A DNA stretch of 64,000 bases, taken from contig NZ_JAGFPK010000001.1 of NCBI RefSeq assembly GCF_017599385.1, forward strand, positions 2,686,536-2,750,535, in the 5' to 3' direction. The translations under genes were made by a program, and so were the position numbers. The notes beneath the pieces were generated by a model that was not told where the DNA came from, did no database searches, and was given only the letters and a program-made list of their open reading frames with translations. This stretch comes from Ciceribacter sp. L1K22 (GTDB lineage: Bacteria > Pseudomonadota > Alphaproteobacteria > Rhizobiales > Rhizobiaceae). Positions 25,900 to 33,392 of the stretch are shown here, one piece after another; position 1 is the first letter of the stretch, and every line of letters begins with the position of its first letter.

Positions 25900-26859
25900 T
25901 CAGTTGGCGGGCGCGGCCGGTGCCGCCGGCGCTGCGGGTGCAGCGGCGCCGGGCGTGGCAGGTCCGCCGGGCGGAACCGCGCCGGCCGGATTGCCGAAGT
26001 ACCGGAAGAACTCCGAGTCCGGCGACAGCACCATGGTCGTGCCGGTATTCGACATCGAGGCCACATAGGCACGCATCGACCGGTAGAAGTCGAAGAAATC
26101 AGGATCGCGCGAGAAGGCCTCGCCGAAGATGCGGTTGCGTTCCGCATCGCCCTCGCCTCGGATGATTTCCGAGTCGCGCTGCGCTTCCGACACCAGTTCG
26201 ACGACCTGACGGTCGGCGATCGCCCGGCGACGCTGGCCTTCTTCACCACCACGGGCGCGGATCAGTTCGGCTTCCGCCAGACGTTCCGCCTTCATGCGCT
26301 CGAAGGTCTGCTGCGACACTTCCTGCGTCAGGTCGGTCCGGCGGATGCGGACATCCTGGATGCGCAGGCCGAGCGTTTCAGCCGCGACGTTGAGGTCCGA
26401 GTGAACCTCTGCCATCATCGACGCCCGCTCTTCCGAGAGAGCCGCGGTGAAGCTGCGCAGACCGTAGACCCGGCGAAGGCCGGCATCAAGACGGGTGCTG
26501 AGACGCGATTCGGCCGCAGCCCGGTCGCCCGATACGGTTTCCCGGAACAGACGCGGATCCTCAATGCGGTAGACCACGAAGGCGTCGACTTCATAGAAGG
26601 CACCGCCGCTCACCTGGACGCGGATGTTGTCGAGGTCGAAGCGCAGCGCCCGGTCCTCGACGTACTGGACGCGGTCGGCGTCGAGGAAGGCGAACGGCAG
26701 CTTGAAGTACAGCCCCGGCTCGGTCTTCACATCCTGGATTTCACCGAAGCGCAGAACGATCGCCTGTTCGCGTTCGTTCACCACGAAGATCGACGAATAG
26801 AGCACGAACAGCACGAGGCCGATGGTAATGATGAAGGCAGGCAATTTGTTCGAGTTCAT
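25900..26859 (-). CDS. hflC: HflC, SPFH/prohibitin-type modulator of FtsH
   Basis: 319 residues. N-terminal membrane helix (~7-27), then the SPFH domain (VVNEREQAIVLRFGEIQDVKTEPGLYFKLPF) and coiled coil (SEERASMMAEVHSDLN, MKAERLAEAELIRARGGEEGQRRRAIADR). Forms with HflK the periplasmic cage around FtsH. The C-terminus is an Ala/Pro-rich tail (PGAAAPAAPAAPAAPAN), longer than in E. coli. Start overlaps the hflK stop (TGATG). Confidence 0.96.
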   Translation of the reverse strand: MNSNKLPAFIITIGLVLFVLYSSIFVVNEREQAIVLRFGEIQDVKTEPGLYFKLPFAFLDADRVQYVEDRALRFDLDNIRVQVSGGAFYEVDAFVVYRIEDPRLFRETVSGDRAAAESRLSTRLDAGLRRVYGLRSFTAALSEERASMMAEVHSDLNVAAETLGLRIQDVRIRRTDLTQEVSQQTFERMKAERLAEAELIRARGGEEGQRRRAIADRQVVELVSEAQRDSEIIRGEGDAERNRIFGEAFSRDPDFFDFYRSMRAYVASMSNTGTTMVLSPDSEFFRYFGNPAGAVPPGGPATPGAAAPAAPAAPAAPAN

Positions 26860-27965
26860 CAGTTGCCTCCCTGCTGTGTCGTTGCTGACCGGTTCAGCTC
26901 GTTCAGCGGCAGATACGGCACGACGCCCTGCCCGCCCTCGATGATCACCTTGTTCGAGTTCTTCAGCACGTTCTCCATGGTTTCCAGGAAGATACGCTGA
27001 CGCGTCACATCAGGAGCATTGACGTACTGGTCATAGATCGAGATGAAGCGCTGCGCCTCACCGGTCGCCTCGTTGACGACACGGTCGCGATAGGCGGACG
27101 CCTCTTCGCGCACCTGCGCCGCCTGGCCTCGGGCCTGACCGAGTTGCTGGTTGGCGTAGCGGTTGGCTTCTTCTACGATACGATCCTCGTCCTGTTCGGC
27201 ACGCTGCACTTCTTCGAACGCGTCGGCCACTTCGCGCGGCGGAGCGGCGTCCTCGATCGGAACCGCATTGATGGCGATGCCGGCGCCGTAGCGGTCGATG
27301 GTGCCCTGGATGATATCGCGCACGAGATTGGAGATGCCTTCGCGGTCATCACGGAAGATGTCCTGCGCCGGACGACGTCCGACCACTTCGCGCATCGCGC
27401 TGTCGGCCACCTGCTGCAGCGTTTCGGCCGGAGACTCGACGTTGAACAGATAGGCTTTCGGATCGGTCACGGTGAAGAGCACCGAGAACTGCACGTTGAC
27501 GATGTTCTGGTCACCCGTCAGCATCCAGCCGGTATTGGTGCCGGAGGTATTGCCGCGCGAGCCGATGTTCTGCTGCTGCTCGGTCACCTTGACCAGTTCG
27601 ACGGTTTCGAGCGGCCAGAGGTGGAAGTGCAGGCCCGGCATCGAGATTTCGTCTTTCGGCTTGCCGAAACGAAGTTCGACGCCGCGTTCGTCCGGCTGCA
27701 CGGTGTAGACCGCCTGCATCAGCCAGAAGACCAGGAGGATCGCGACGACGGCGAAAATCGCCCCGCCGTTGAACCCGCCCGGAACGATGTTCTTCAGCTT
27801 GTCCTGTCCCCGACGGATGATGTCCTCGAGATCCGGCGGATTTCCGTTTCCGCCACCACCACCGCCCCGGGGACGGTTAGGACCTTGTCCCCACGGACCT
27901 TGGTTGTTACCACCGCCGCCGCCGCCCCAAGGGCCGCCGCCGCCGTTCTGATTGCTCCAGGGCAT
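26859..27965 (-). CDS. hflK: HflK, SPFH/prohibitin-type modulator of FtsH
   Basis: 368 residues. A Gly/Asn/Pro-rich cytoplasmic N-terminus (MPWSNQNGGGGPWGG and GGGGGGNGNPPDLEDIIRRG) precedes one membrane helix (AIFAVVAILLVFWLMQAVYTV) and the SPFH domain (VQPDERGVELRFGKPKDEISMPGLHFHLWP). The coiled coil includes EVQRAEQDEDRIVEEANRYANQQL. Partner of HflC; translationally coupled to it. Confidence 0.96.
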   Translation of the reverse strand: MPWSNQNGGGGPWGGGGGGNNQGPWGQGPNRPRGGGGGGNGNPPDLEDIIRRGQDKLKNIVPGGFNGGAIFAVVAILLVFWLMQAVYTVQPDERGVELRFGKPKDEISMPGLHFHLWPLETVELVKVTEQQQNIGSRGNTSGTNTGWMLTGDQNIVNVQFSVLFTVTDPKAYLFNVESPAETLQQVADSAMREVVGRRPAQDIFRDDREGISNLVRDIIQGTIDRYGAGIAINAVPIEDAAPPREVADAFEEVQRAEQDEDRIVEEANRYANQQLGQARGQAAQVREEASAYRDRVVNEATGEAQRFISIYDQYVNAPDVTRQRIFLETMENVLKNSNKVIIEGGQGVVPYLPLNELNRSATTQQGGN

Positions 27966-28115
27966 TCATACCTCTTTGTTTAAAACGCTCCCAATCCCGC
28001 TCCAACGGCCGGTTTTCCGGCCACCCCGCAGGCTCATGGCATGGTTATAGGGACGAGACCCCAAGCTTTCAACGGAAAGCCCCTAACTTCTTTGAGAGCT
28101 ATGGAAAATAGAGCG

Positions 28116-28631
28116 TTATGCCGCAGCTTTTCGGCGATAGACGACGTATAGCGTGGCGTGGCTGTCTTTCTCCCCGGCCGGAACCTTTTCCTCCGAGGTT
28201 TTGTCGAAGACAGCAGGGTCTATCTCGGGAAACACGGTATCGCCCTCGATCTCCGCCTCGACATGCGTCACGTGCAGCTCATCGGCGAGCGGCATGGCCT
28301 GCCGGTAGATCTCACCGCCCCCAACGACGAACACCGTATCGACACCGGTTTCCGCCGCAATCGCCCCTGCCCGCTCAAGGCCAGCCTCCAGGCTCGTCGC
28401 GACCTCGACCCCGTCGGGATGAAAGTCGCGATTGCGCGTCACGATCACATGCGGTCGACCCGGCAAAGGTCGCGAACCGATCGATTCGAACGTCTTCCGC
28501 CCCATCACCATCGGCTTGCCAAGCGTGATCTGCTTGAAGCGCTTCAGATCCGTCGACAACCGCCACGGCATGTCACCATCCCGCCCGATCACACCGTTCC
28601 GCGCCGCCGCCACCACGATGACGATGTTCAT
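28116..28631 (-). CDS. folA: Dihydrofolate reductase
   Basis: 171 residues from ATG 28631 (MNIVIVVAAARNGVIGRDGDMPWRL). Reduces dihydrofolate with NADPH. Visible: the DMPWRL loop, LGKPMVMGRKTFESIG, GRPHVIVTR, and FVVGGGEIYRQAMPLADELHVTHV. The start overlaps the preceding gene by one base (TGATG). It regenerates the folate oxidised by ThyA, which explains cotranscription with thyA two genes upstream. Confidence 0.96.
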   Translation of the reverse strand: MNIVIVVAAARNGVIGRDGDMPWRLSTDLKRFKQITLGKPMVMGRKTFESIGSRPLPGRPHVIVTRNRDFHPDGVEVATSLEAGLERAGAIAAETGVDTVFVVGGGEIYRQAMPLADELHVTHVEAEIEGDTVFPEIDPAVFDKTSEEKVPAGEKDSHATLYVVYRRKAAA

Positions 28632-29023
28632 CAGGCAGCCAGCCTGTGTATGAGGGCATCCTCGACGTAGATGCCATTGACCATCGAACGGGAAAACCGC
28701 GCACTCGTCGTCCCGGGCACGCGCAGGACCTGCGTCAGGCCCGCGACCAGCGGATCTGACGAACTTGTGATCCTGACACGATCGAGCGGCAGGAGATCGG
28801 GGAGCCCGCTTTCGCGAGCTTTGGAGATAATCCCCGCAGCATCCAGGTATTTCTGCCCTAGATCCCGCTCGGCGTCCCTCGCGGCAACGACGAACCGCCA
28901 GCGTTCCTGATCGGAATCGTACAACCAAAACGCCGCGGTCACGCCGAAGCCCGCCCGGTCGAGCAGTTCCAGCAACCGCAGGCCGGCATCGATGTCATCC
29001 TTCACCAGCGTTTCCGCAACCAT
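28631..29023 (-). CDS. Uncharacterised partner of the HEPN protein
   Basis: 130 residues, no signal peptide or membrane segment. Features: DDIDAGLRLLELLDRAGFGVTAAFWLYDSDQERWRFVVAARD near the N-terminus and a C-terminal SARFSRSMVNGIYVEDALIHRLA. I recall similar uncharacterised proteins with a LDxAGFxVxAAxW core, but no known function. It lacks the GSxxxxxxD signature of minimal nucleotidyltransferases. It overlaps the HEPN gene by 22 bp and the folA start by one base, so the four-gene thyA-HEPN-partner-folA cluster is probably one transcript. Confidence 0.72.
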   Translation of the reverse strand: MVAETLVKDDIDAGLRLLELLDRAGFGVTAAFWLYDSDQERWRFVVAARDAERDLGQKYLDAAGIISKARESGLPDLLPLDRVRITSSSDPLVAGLTQVLRVPGTTSARFSRSMVNGIYVEDALIHRLAA

Positions 29024-29415
29024 TCGAACACCCCGTCTTCCTCGGACGCCACCGCATCGCGCATTGCCGTTGCTCGCGATTGGTCGATCATATCATAGCG
29101 GGACGCCTCGGACCAATCAGTAACGGTGGACCAATGGGCGTTTAACCGCACCGACTGGGCCTGCGCCGCACGCAATTCGGCCTGGAGGCCAGAAAATTCC
29201 ATGAGGCGCGCAAGATTATGGGTGTGAAGATCGTTCACGAATTTCCTGTCCGGTATCGTATCGGCCTCGAAAAAGCGCGCGAGCCGCGCCTTGAGAGCGA
29301 TCTCCACCGCATAGCCGAAAAGGTAATACGCATTCGAGTATCGTCCATGGCGAAACAGAAGCTCCGCATCATCGAGCTTTTCCACCGCGATGCGTTGAAG
29401 CTCCGCCCGCCTCAT
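29002..29415 (-). CDS. HEPN-domain protein
   Basis: 137 residues, all-helical pattern. The HEPN core is visible in KLDDAELLFRHGRYSNAYYLFGYAVEIALKARL, followed by FVNDLHTHNLARLMEFSGLQ. The RxxxxH ribonuclease motif of toxic HEPN proteins is not seen, so it may be a non-catalytic member or act with its partner. Starts seven bases after the thyA stop codon and overlaps the next gene by 22 bp. A toxin-antitoxin-like or nucleotide-sensing pair is possible but unproven. Confidence 0.78.
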   Translation of the reverse strand: MRRAELQRIAVEKLDDAELLFRHGRYSNAYYLFGYAVEIALKARLARFFEADTIPDRKFVNDLHTHNLARLMEFSGLQAELRAAQAQSVRLNAHWSTVTDWSEASRYDMIDQSRATAMRDAVASEEDGVFEWLRKRW

Positions 29416-29422
29416 TTCTCCC

Positions 29423-30217
29423 TCACACCGCGATCGGCGCCTTGATGTTCGGGTCGGCCTCGTAGCCTTCCAGCGTGAAGTCCTCGAAGCGGAAGTCGAA
29501 GATGTCCGTGATGTCAGGGTTGAGCCGCATCACCGGCAACGGCTTCGGCGTGCGCGACATCTGCAGCTTCGCCTGCTCGAAATGGTTGGCGTAGAGATGC
29601 GCGTCGCCGAAGGTGTGGATGAAATCGCCGGGCTGAAGCCGCGTCACCTGCGCCACCATCAGCGTCAGGAGCGCGTAGGAGGCGATGTTGAAGGGCACGC
29701 CGAGAAAGATGTCGGCGGAACGCTGGTAGAGCTGGCAGGAGAGCTTGCCGTCCGCCACGTAGAACTGGAACAGGCAATGGCACGGCGGCAGCGCCATCTC
29801 GTCCACCTCAGCCGGGTTCCAGGCCGAGACGATGTGCCGGCGCGAATTCGGATTGCTCTTGATGCTCTCGATCAGGTTGGCGATCTGGTCGATCTTGCGC
29901 CCGTCCGGCGCCGGCCAGGACCGCCATTGCGAGCCGTAGACCGGGCCGAGATCGCCGTTCTCGTCGGCCCACTCGTCCCAGATCGTCACGCCGTTCTCTT
30001 GCAGGTAGGCGATATTAGTGTCGCCGCGCAGGAACCACAGCAGCTCGTGGATGATCGACCGCAGGTGCAGCTTCTTCGTCGTCGTCACCGGAAAGCCGTC
30101 CGAGAGATCGAAGCGCATCTGGTAGCCGAACACGGAGCGCGTGCCGGTGCCCGTGCGATCGCCCCGGTCGGAGCCGTTGTCCATCACATGACGAAGAAGA
30201 TCGAGATATTGCCGCAT
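29423..30217 (-). CDS. thyA: Thymidylate synthase
   Basis: 264 residues, the usual short bacterial length. Converts dUMP to dTMP with methylene-tetrahydrofolate. Clear signatures: [18 protein letters not shown], the catalytic cysteine in [32 protein letters not shown], and [12 protein letters not shown]. First gene of the cluster leading to folA. Confidence 0.97.
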   Translation of the reverse strand: MRQYLDLLRHVMDNGSDRGDRTGTGTRSVFGYQMRFDLSDGFPVTTTKKLHLRSIIHELLWFLRGDTNIAYLQENGVTIWDEWADENGDLGPVYGSQWRSWPAPDGRKIDQIANLIESIKSNPNSRRHIVSAWNPAEVDEMALPPCHCLFQFYVADGKLSCQLYQRSADIFLGVPFNIASYALLTLMVAQVTRLQPGDFIHTFGDAHLYANHFEQAKLQMSRTPKPLPVMRLNPDITDIFDFRFEDFTLEGYEADPNIKAPIAV

Positions 30218-30414
30218 GGTTCACCACGAGTCGAAAGTAGCCGCATCCTACAGGCTCGGCCTGGGGGAACCAAGCGAAGGACCGGCCCGTAAGAGGTTTT
30301 CCATAGCCTATATGGGCTGGGTCCTGTCGATGCAAATTTTGGACCTTGCCCGCTGATCGGCAATGACGGAAGAAAGCAGGGCCGCGTTCGCGGCGCGACT
30401 AGGTGGGGATGGAC

Positions 30415-31137
30415 ATGAAAAGACTGGCAGTTCGTGCATTCGCTATCCTGGGCCTTCTGGCCCTTCTTGACATCACGGCGGCCAGCGCCCAGTCGCCGCA
30501 GGATTTCGTCGGCAACTGGACCGTCGAGGGCGGGCCGCTTGGGGCCTGCTCGATCAATCTGTCCGGCCAGGCCATGGGCGGCCAATTGAAGGCAACGACC
30601 TATACCTGCGTCGGCCCGATGTCGTTTGCCTGGGCCTGGGCGCCCACCGGCAATGGCGTGACGATCCTCGGCACCAACAACTTCCAGATTGCCACGCTCA
30701 ACGTCAATCGCGGCGTGCTGACCGGTCGCATGAACGACGGCAGTCTTGTCACCATGAAGCCCGCCAGCGGCCAGCGTATCGGCGCGCCCCAACGCCAGGA
30801 GAATGCCGGCAATACCCGCCGCGAAAAGTGCTATCGCCGCTACGACAACGATCGCTGCGCCGAGGATGTCGACGTCGTCCCGCCCCGCACCGGCAATGGT
30901 CCCATCCGCGCCCAGGCTCTCAACATGCTCAACATTCGCGGCAAGGAGGACATGAAGAGCGAGATCATCGGCCGGATCGAGCCGGGCCAGTGCTTCCTGG
31001 TCGAGGCCTGCCGCGAGACCCAATGGGGTCTCAGATGCCGCGTGCCCGTCGGAGACAGCGGCCAGAAGGGCTACGTCATCAAGTATTTCAGCGACAAGAC
31101 CGGCGATTACATCGTCTTCCGCAACCGCTGCCGCTGA
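30415..31137 (+). CDS. Exported protein: AprI/Inh-like domain plus SH3 domain
   Basis: 240 residues from ATG 30415, seven bases after GGTGGGG. Signal peptide about 1-26 (ends ASAQ). Residues ~30-115 (FVGNWTVEGGPLGACSINLSGQ, two cysteines, AWAWAPTGNGVTIL) resemble the beta-barrel protease inhibitor Inh/AprI family. Residues ~165-238 (ALNMLNIRGKEDMKSEIIGRIEPGQCFLVEACRETQWGLRC) are a bacterial SH3-like domain. The combination suggests a periplasmic protein that binds cell wall and possibly a protease, but inhibitory function is only inferred. Confidence 0.72.
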   Translation: MKRLAVRAFAILGLLALLDITAASAQSPQDFVGNWTVEGGPLGACSINLSGQAMGGQLKATTYTCVGPMSFAWAWAPTGNGVTILGTNNFQIATLNVNRGVLTGRMNDGSLVTMKPASGQRIGAPQRQENAGNTRREKCYRRYDNDRCAEDVDVVPPRTGNGPIRAQALNMLNIRGKEDMKSEIIGRIEPGQCFLVEACRETQWGLRCRVPVGDSGQKGYVIKYFSDKTGDYIVFRNRCR

Positions 31138-31229
31138 TTGCACCTGCGGCGGGAGGCCGGGATAGTTCGCCCGCCCCTCTTTTCATTGCCGGCGGAAACA
31201 CCTATATCAGCCTTGCCGGGGCTTGCTCC

Positions 31230-31563
31230 GGCTATGGCAATAAACGGTCGGTGTAATAAACCTATTGGACCCGGGGGCGGTACCCGGCGCCTCCACCAAA
31301 AACCGGTCGGTGACGAAGTCTTTCGGACCGGCTTTTGAAGGGGGCGAAATAGGATCGACAAGGGCGTAAAGATCGAACTTTTGCTCGGCATGATACCGCC
31401 GTTATCGGGTCACAAGTGTAGTTGCAAACGACAACAACGCTAAGGGTTACGCTCTCGCTGCCTAATGGCGGTGCGGGAAACCCGCTCTAAAGTCCTTGGG
31501 GTTAGCCCCTCAAGGCGGGGTTCGAAGGCACCTGGCAACAGAAGCCTTCACCTACTCCCCTTT
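31230..31563 (+). ncRNA. ssrA: tmRNA, circularly permuted two-piece form
   Basis: Rescues stalled ribosomes. The acceptor piece comes first and ends ACCA at 31295-31298. Its acceptor-stem strand CGCCTCC (31288-31294) pairs with GGGGGCG (31340-31346), the 5' end of the coding piece, giving seven pairs including the G3-U70 pair that identifies tRNA-Ala. The tag reading frame at 31424-31465 encodes ANDNNAKGYALAA then TAA. The 41-base intervening loop is a hairpin (CCGGTC / GACCGG) expected to be cut out. Outer boundaries are estimates, about 20 bases either way. Confidence 0.93.
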
Positions 31564-31675
31564 ATGAAAATCGTGTAGTATGGCTTTCCGTGACTCGTGA
31601 CCGGCTTTGACACTTCGCCGGATCATGCGATAAGGCGCGCCTCGCGAGAGGAACAGCAAGGAAAGACAGGATCAC

Positions 31676-32185
31676 ATGGCGACGGACCACATTCGCTACG
31701 ACATTCTCGCTCAGGACGCCCTTCGTGGTGTCATTCGCAAGGTCTTGGCGGAGGTGGCGGCGACCGGCCGGCTGCCGGGTGATCATCACTTCTTCATCAC
31801 CTTCCTGACCGGTGCGCCGGGCGTGCGCATCTCGCAGCACCTGAAAGCCAAATATGCCGAGCAGATGACCATCGTCATCCAGCACCAGTTCTGGGATCTC
31901 AAGGTCACCGACAGCCTGTTCGAGATCGGCCTCTCCTTCTCCGACACGCCGGAAAAGCTGGTCATCCCGTTCAACGCCGTCCGCGGCTTCTACGACCCCT
32001 CGGTCAACTTCGAGCTCGAATTCGACGTCCCGCTTGCGGACGAGGATGAGGAAGGCGGCGAAGTTACCGCCTATCCCGTCGCCACGGCCGAAAAGCAGGA
32101 GGATGGCGCCGAAGCCAAGCCAGCCTCCGACGAAAAGAAGGAAGGCTCCGTCGTCTCCCTCGACGCCTTCCGCAAGAAGCAGTGA
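31676..32185 (+). CDS. sspB: SspB, ClpXP adaptor for SsrA-tagged proteins (alpha type)
   Basis: 169 residues. Folded N-terminal domain (DALRGVIRKVLAEVAATGRLPGDHHFFITFLTGAPGVRIS, then FDVPLADEDEEGG), an acidic linker, and the C-terminal ClpX-binding tail VVSLDAFRKK. It delivers tmRNA-tagged proteins to ClpXP. It starts about 110 bp after the tmRNA gene that produces its ligand, a close functional pairing. Confidence 0.93.
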   Translation: MATDHIRYDILAQDALRGVIRKVLAEVAATGRLPGDHHFFITFLTGAPGVRISQHLKAKYAEQMTIVIQHQFWDLKVTDSLFEIGLSFSDTPEKLVIPFNAVRGFYDPSVNFELEFDVPLADEDEEGGEVTAYPVATAEKQEDGAEAKPASDEKKEGSVVSLDAFRKKQ

Positions 32186-32198
32186 CGGAGCCGGGTCC

Positions 32199-32390
32199 AT
32201 GACCGGCGACGTCGTCAATCTCCGCCAGTTCCGCAAGGCCAAGGCGCGCGACCTCAAGGCGCGCGAAGCCGAGCAGAACCGCATTGCCTTCGGCAGGACC
32301 AAGGTGGAGAAGGACCTGACGCGCGCGCTGAACGAAAAGGCCGAGCGCGCGCACGAGCAGGGACGACTGGAAAAATCCGACGAAACGTGA
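32199..32390 (+). CDS. DUF4169-like small protein
   Basis: 63 residues from ATG 32199, GGAG nine bases upstream. Highly charged and helical: VVNLRQFRKAKARDLKAREAEQNRIAFGRTKVEK, the pattern I associate with DUF4169. Starts 13 bp after sspB on the same strand. The VVNLRQFRK start resembles the ClpX-binding tail of SspB (VVSLDAFRK), which is intriguing but may be coincidence. Confidence 0.8.
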   Translation: MTGDVVNLRQFRKAKARDLKAREAEQNRIAFGRTKVEKDLTRALNEKAERAHEQGRLEKSDET

Positions 32391-32433
32391 CGTTCGCCAC
32401 CGCCGCAGCGCGAGGCCGGTGGAGGAACGTTTT
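32390..32433 (+). terminator. Imperfect hairpin after the DUF4169 gene
   Basis: ACGTTCGCCACCG (32390-32402) pairs imperfectly with CGGTGGAGGAACGT (32417-32430), followed by TTTTCGCCGTTTTT. A plausible terminator. Confidence 0.45.
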
Positions 32434-32478
32434 CGCCGTTTTTGAATTTCAATGCGTGTCGCGCAGCGGAGGTGTCTT

Positions 32479-32700
32479 TTGATCCGCAAACATTCCGTCT
32501 CCCTCCATGGTCACCGGACCAGCCTGTCGCTCGAGGAACCCTTCTGGCAGGAACTGAAAGCCATCGCATCCGATCGCGGCCTCTCGCTGGCCGCCCTCGT
32601 GGCCGAGATCGACGAGACCCGCGAGGCCTCCACCAACCTCTCCTCCGCCCTTCGCCTGCATGTGCTCGATGTGTTGAAGGCCGGCGCGGCCGGGGACTGA
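32479..32700 (+). CDS. Ribbon-helix-helix domain protein
   Basis: 73 residues from TTG 32479, six bases after GGAGG; an ATG at 32452 would be nine codons longer but lacks a ribosome site. IRKHSVSLHGHRTSLSLEEPFWQELKAIASDRGLSLAALVAEID matches the RHH_4 family: a beta strand, two helices and the GLSLAALVxEID signature. These small DNA-binding-fold proteins are common next to sspB-type genes in rhizobia, as I recall. Target unknown. Confidence 0.82.
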   Translation: MIRKHSVSLHGHRTSLSLEEPFWQELKAIASDRGLSLAALVAEIDETREASTNLSSALRLHVLDVLKAGAAGD

Positions 32701-32844
32701 ACGGGCTTGGACGGCATTTGCAAGCGCCTCTGACCGACGCTCCTGGGACCGGATTCATGCTCGCAACGACCATCCGGCGGTCAACTATCGCCGCATCCGG
32801 TTCAAGTACGCACACTAACCATTCGTTCACGCCTGACCCCCTAT

Positions 32845-32871
32845 ATCGAATTTATTCGATTCGCCGAATCG
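32845..32871. repeat. Two overlapping perfect palindromes
   Basis: ATCGAAT-TT-ATTCGAT (32845-32860) and CGATTCG-C-CGAATCG (32857-32871) share four bases. They lie in the 250-base space upstream of the coiled-coil gene. They could be operators or competing RNA hairpins. Confidence 0.5.
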
Positions 32872-32950
32872 CGCGCCGGTCATTCGTTTCCCGGTTCACC
32901 GCGTCGTCCCTCAGTCGTTGGTCCTTGCCGCCCACTATCAGGAGCGTCCC

Positions 32951-33334
32951 ATGGTCAGTGCCGTCACATCCGCATCCACCACCATAGAGGTCTCTACGAC
33001 AAACAACACGGCCGCATCGATCCGGTCGAAAATCGCCGGCATCGAAAACCGGATTTCCGCCAAGCAGCAGGAAATGAGCGCGGCGACCGACGAGGAAGCC
33101 AAGTCCGCTCTGGAAGACGAGATCGGCGAGCTTCAGGAGCAAGTGGCGCAGCTTGAGGCGAGCGCTGCCGCGGCGGAGGCTTCAGAACGCATGCAGGCAT
33201 CCGCTCGCGGTGACGAGGGCGGGCAATCCACCGAAACCCGCGCCGACGAGAAACTGTCGGGCGAAAGCGACCGGATCGGCACCCGCAACTACGACGACGA
33301 GACGCCCTTCGGTGATCGCAGCGCGATCGTCTGA
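32951..33334 (+). CDS. Coiled-coil protein, possibly FlxA-like
   Basis: 127 residues from ATG 32951 behind AGGAG. A Ser/Thr-rich N-terminus is followed by a heptad-repeat segment (~30-85: IRSKIAGIENRISAKQQEMS, EIGELQEQVAQLEAS) and a polar tail ending DDETPFGDRSAIV. The pattern resembles FlxA-like proteins, but this is a weak resemblance driven by the coiled coil. No membrane segment. Confidence 0.65.
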   Translation: MVSAVTSASTTIEVSTTNNTAASIRSKIAGIENRISAKQQEMSAATDEEAKSALEDEIGELQEQVAQLEASAAAAEASERMQASARGDEGGQSTETRADEKLSGESDRIGTRNYDDETPFGDRSAIV

Positions 33335-33392
33335 CCTGCCTTGCTGCCGCCGCTCGTGACTTAACCGAGCATCCCCGTCCTCACGCAAAACA

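Noticed and set aside
31562..32830. Minus-strand 422-aa frame over sspB and neighbours
   Set aside because: Antisense to three small genes with good ribosome sites; Arg/Gly-rich without any domain.
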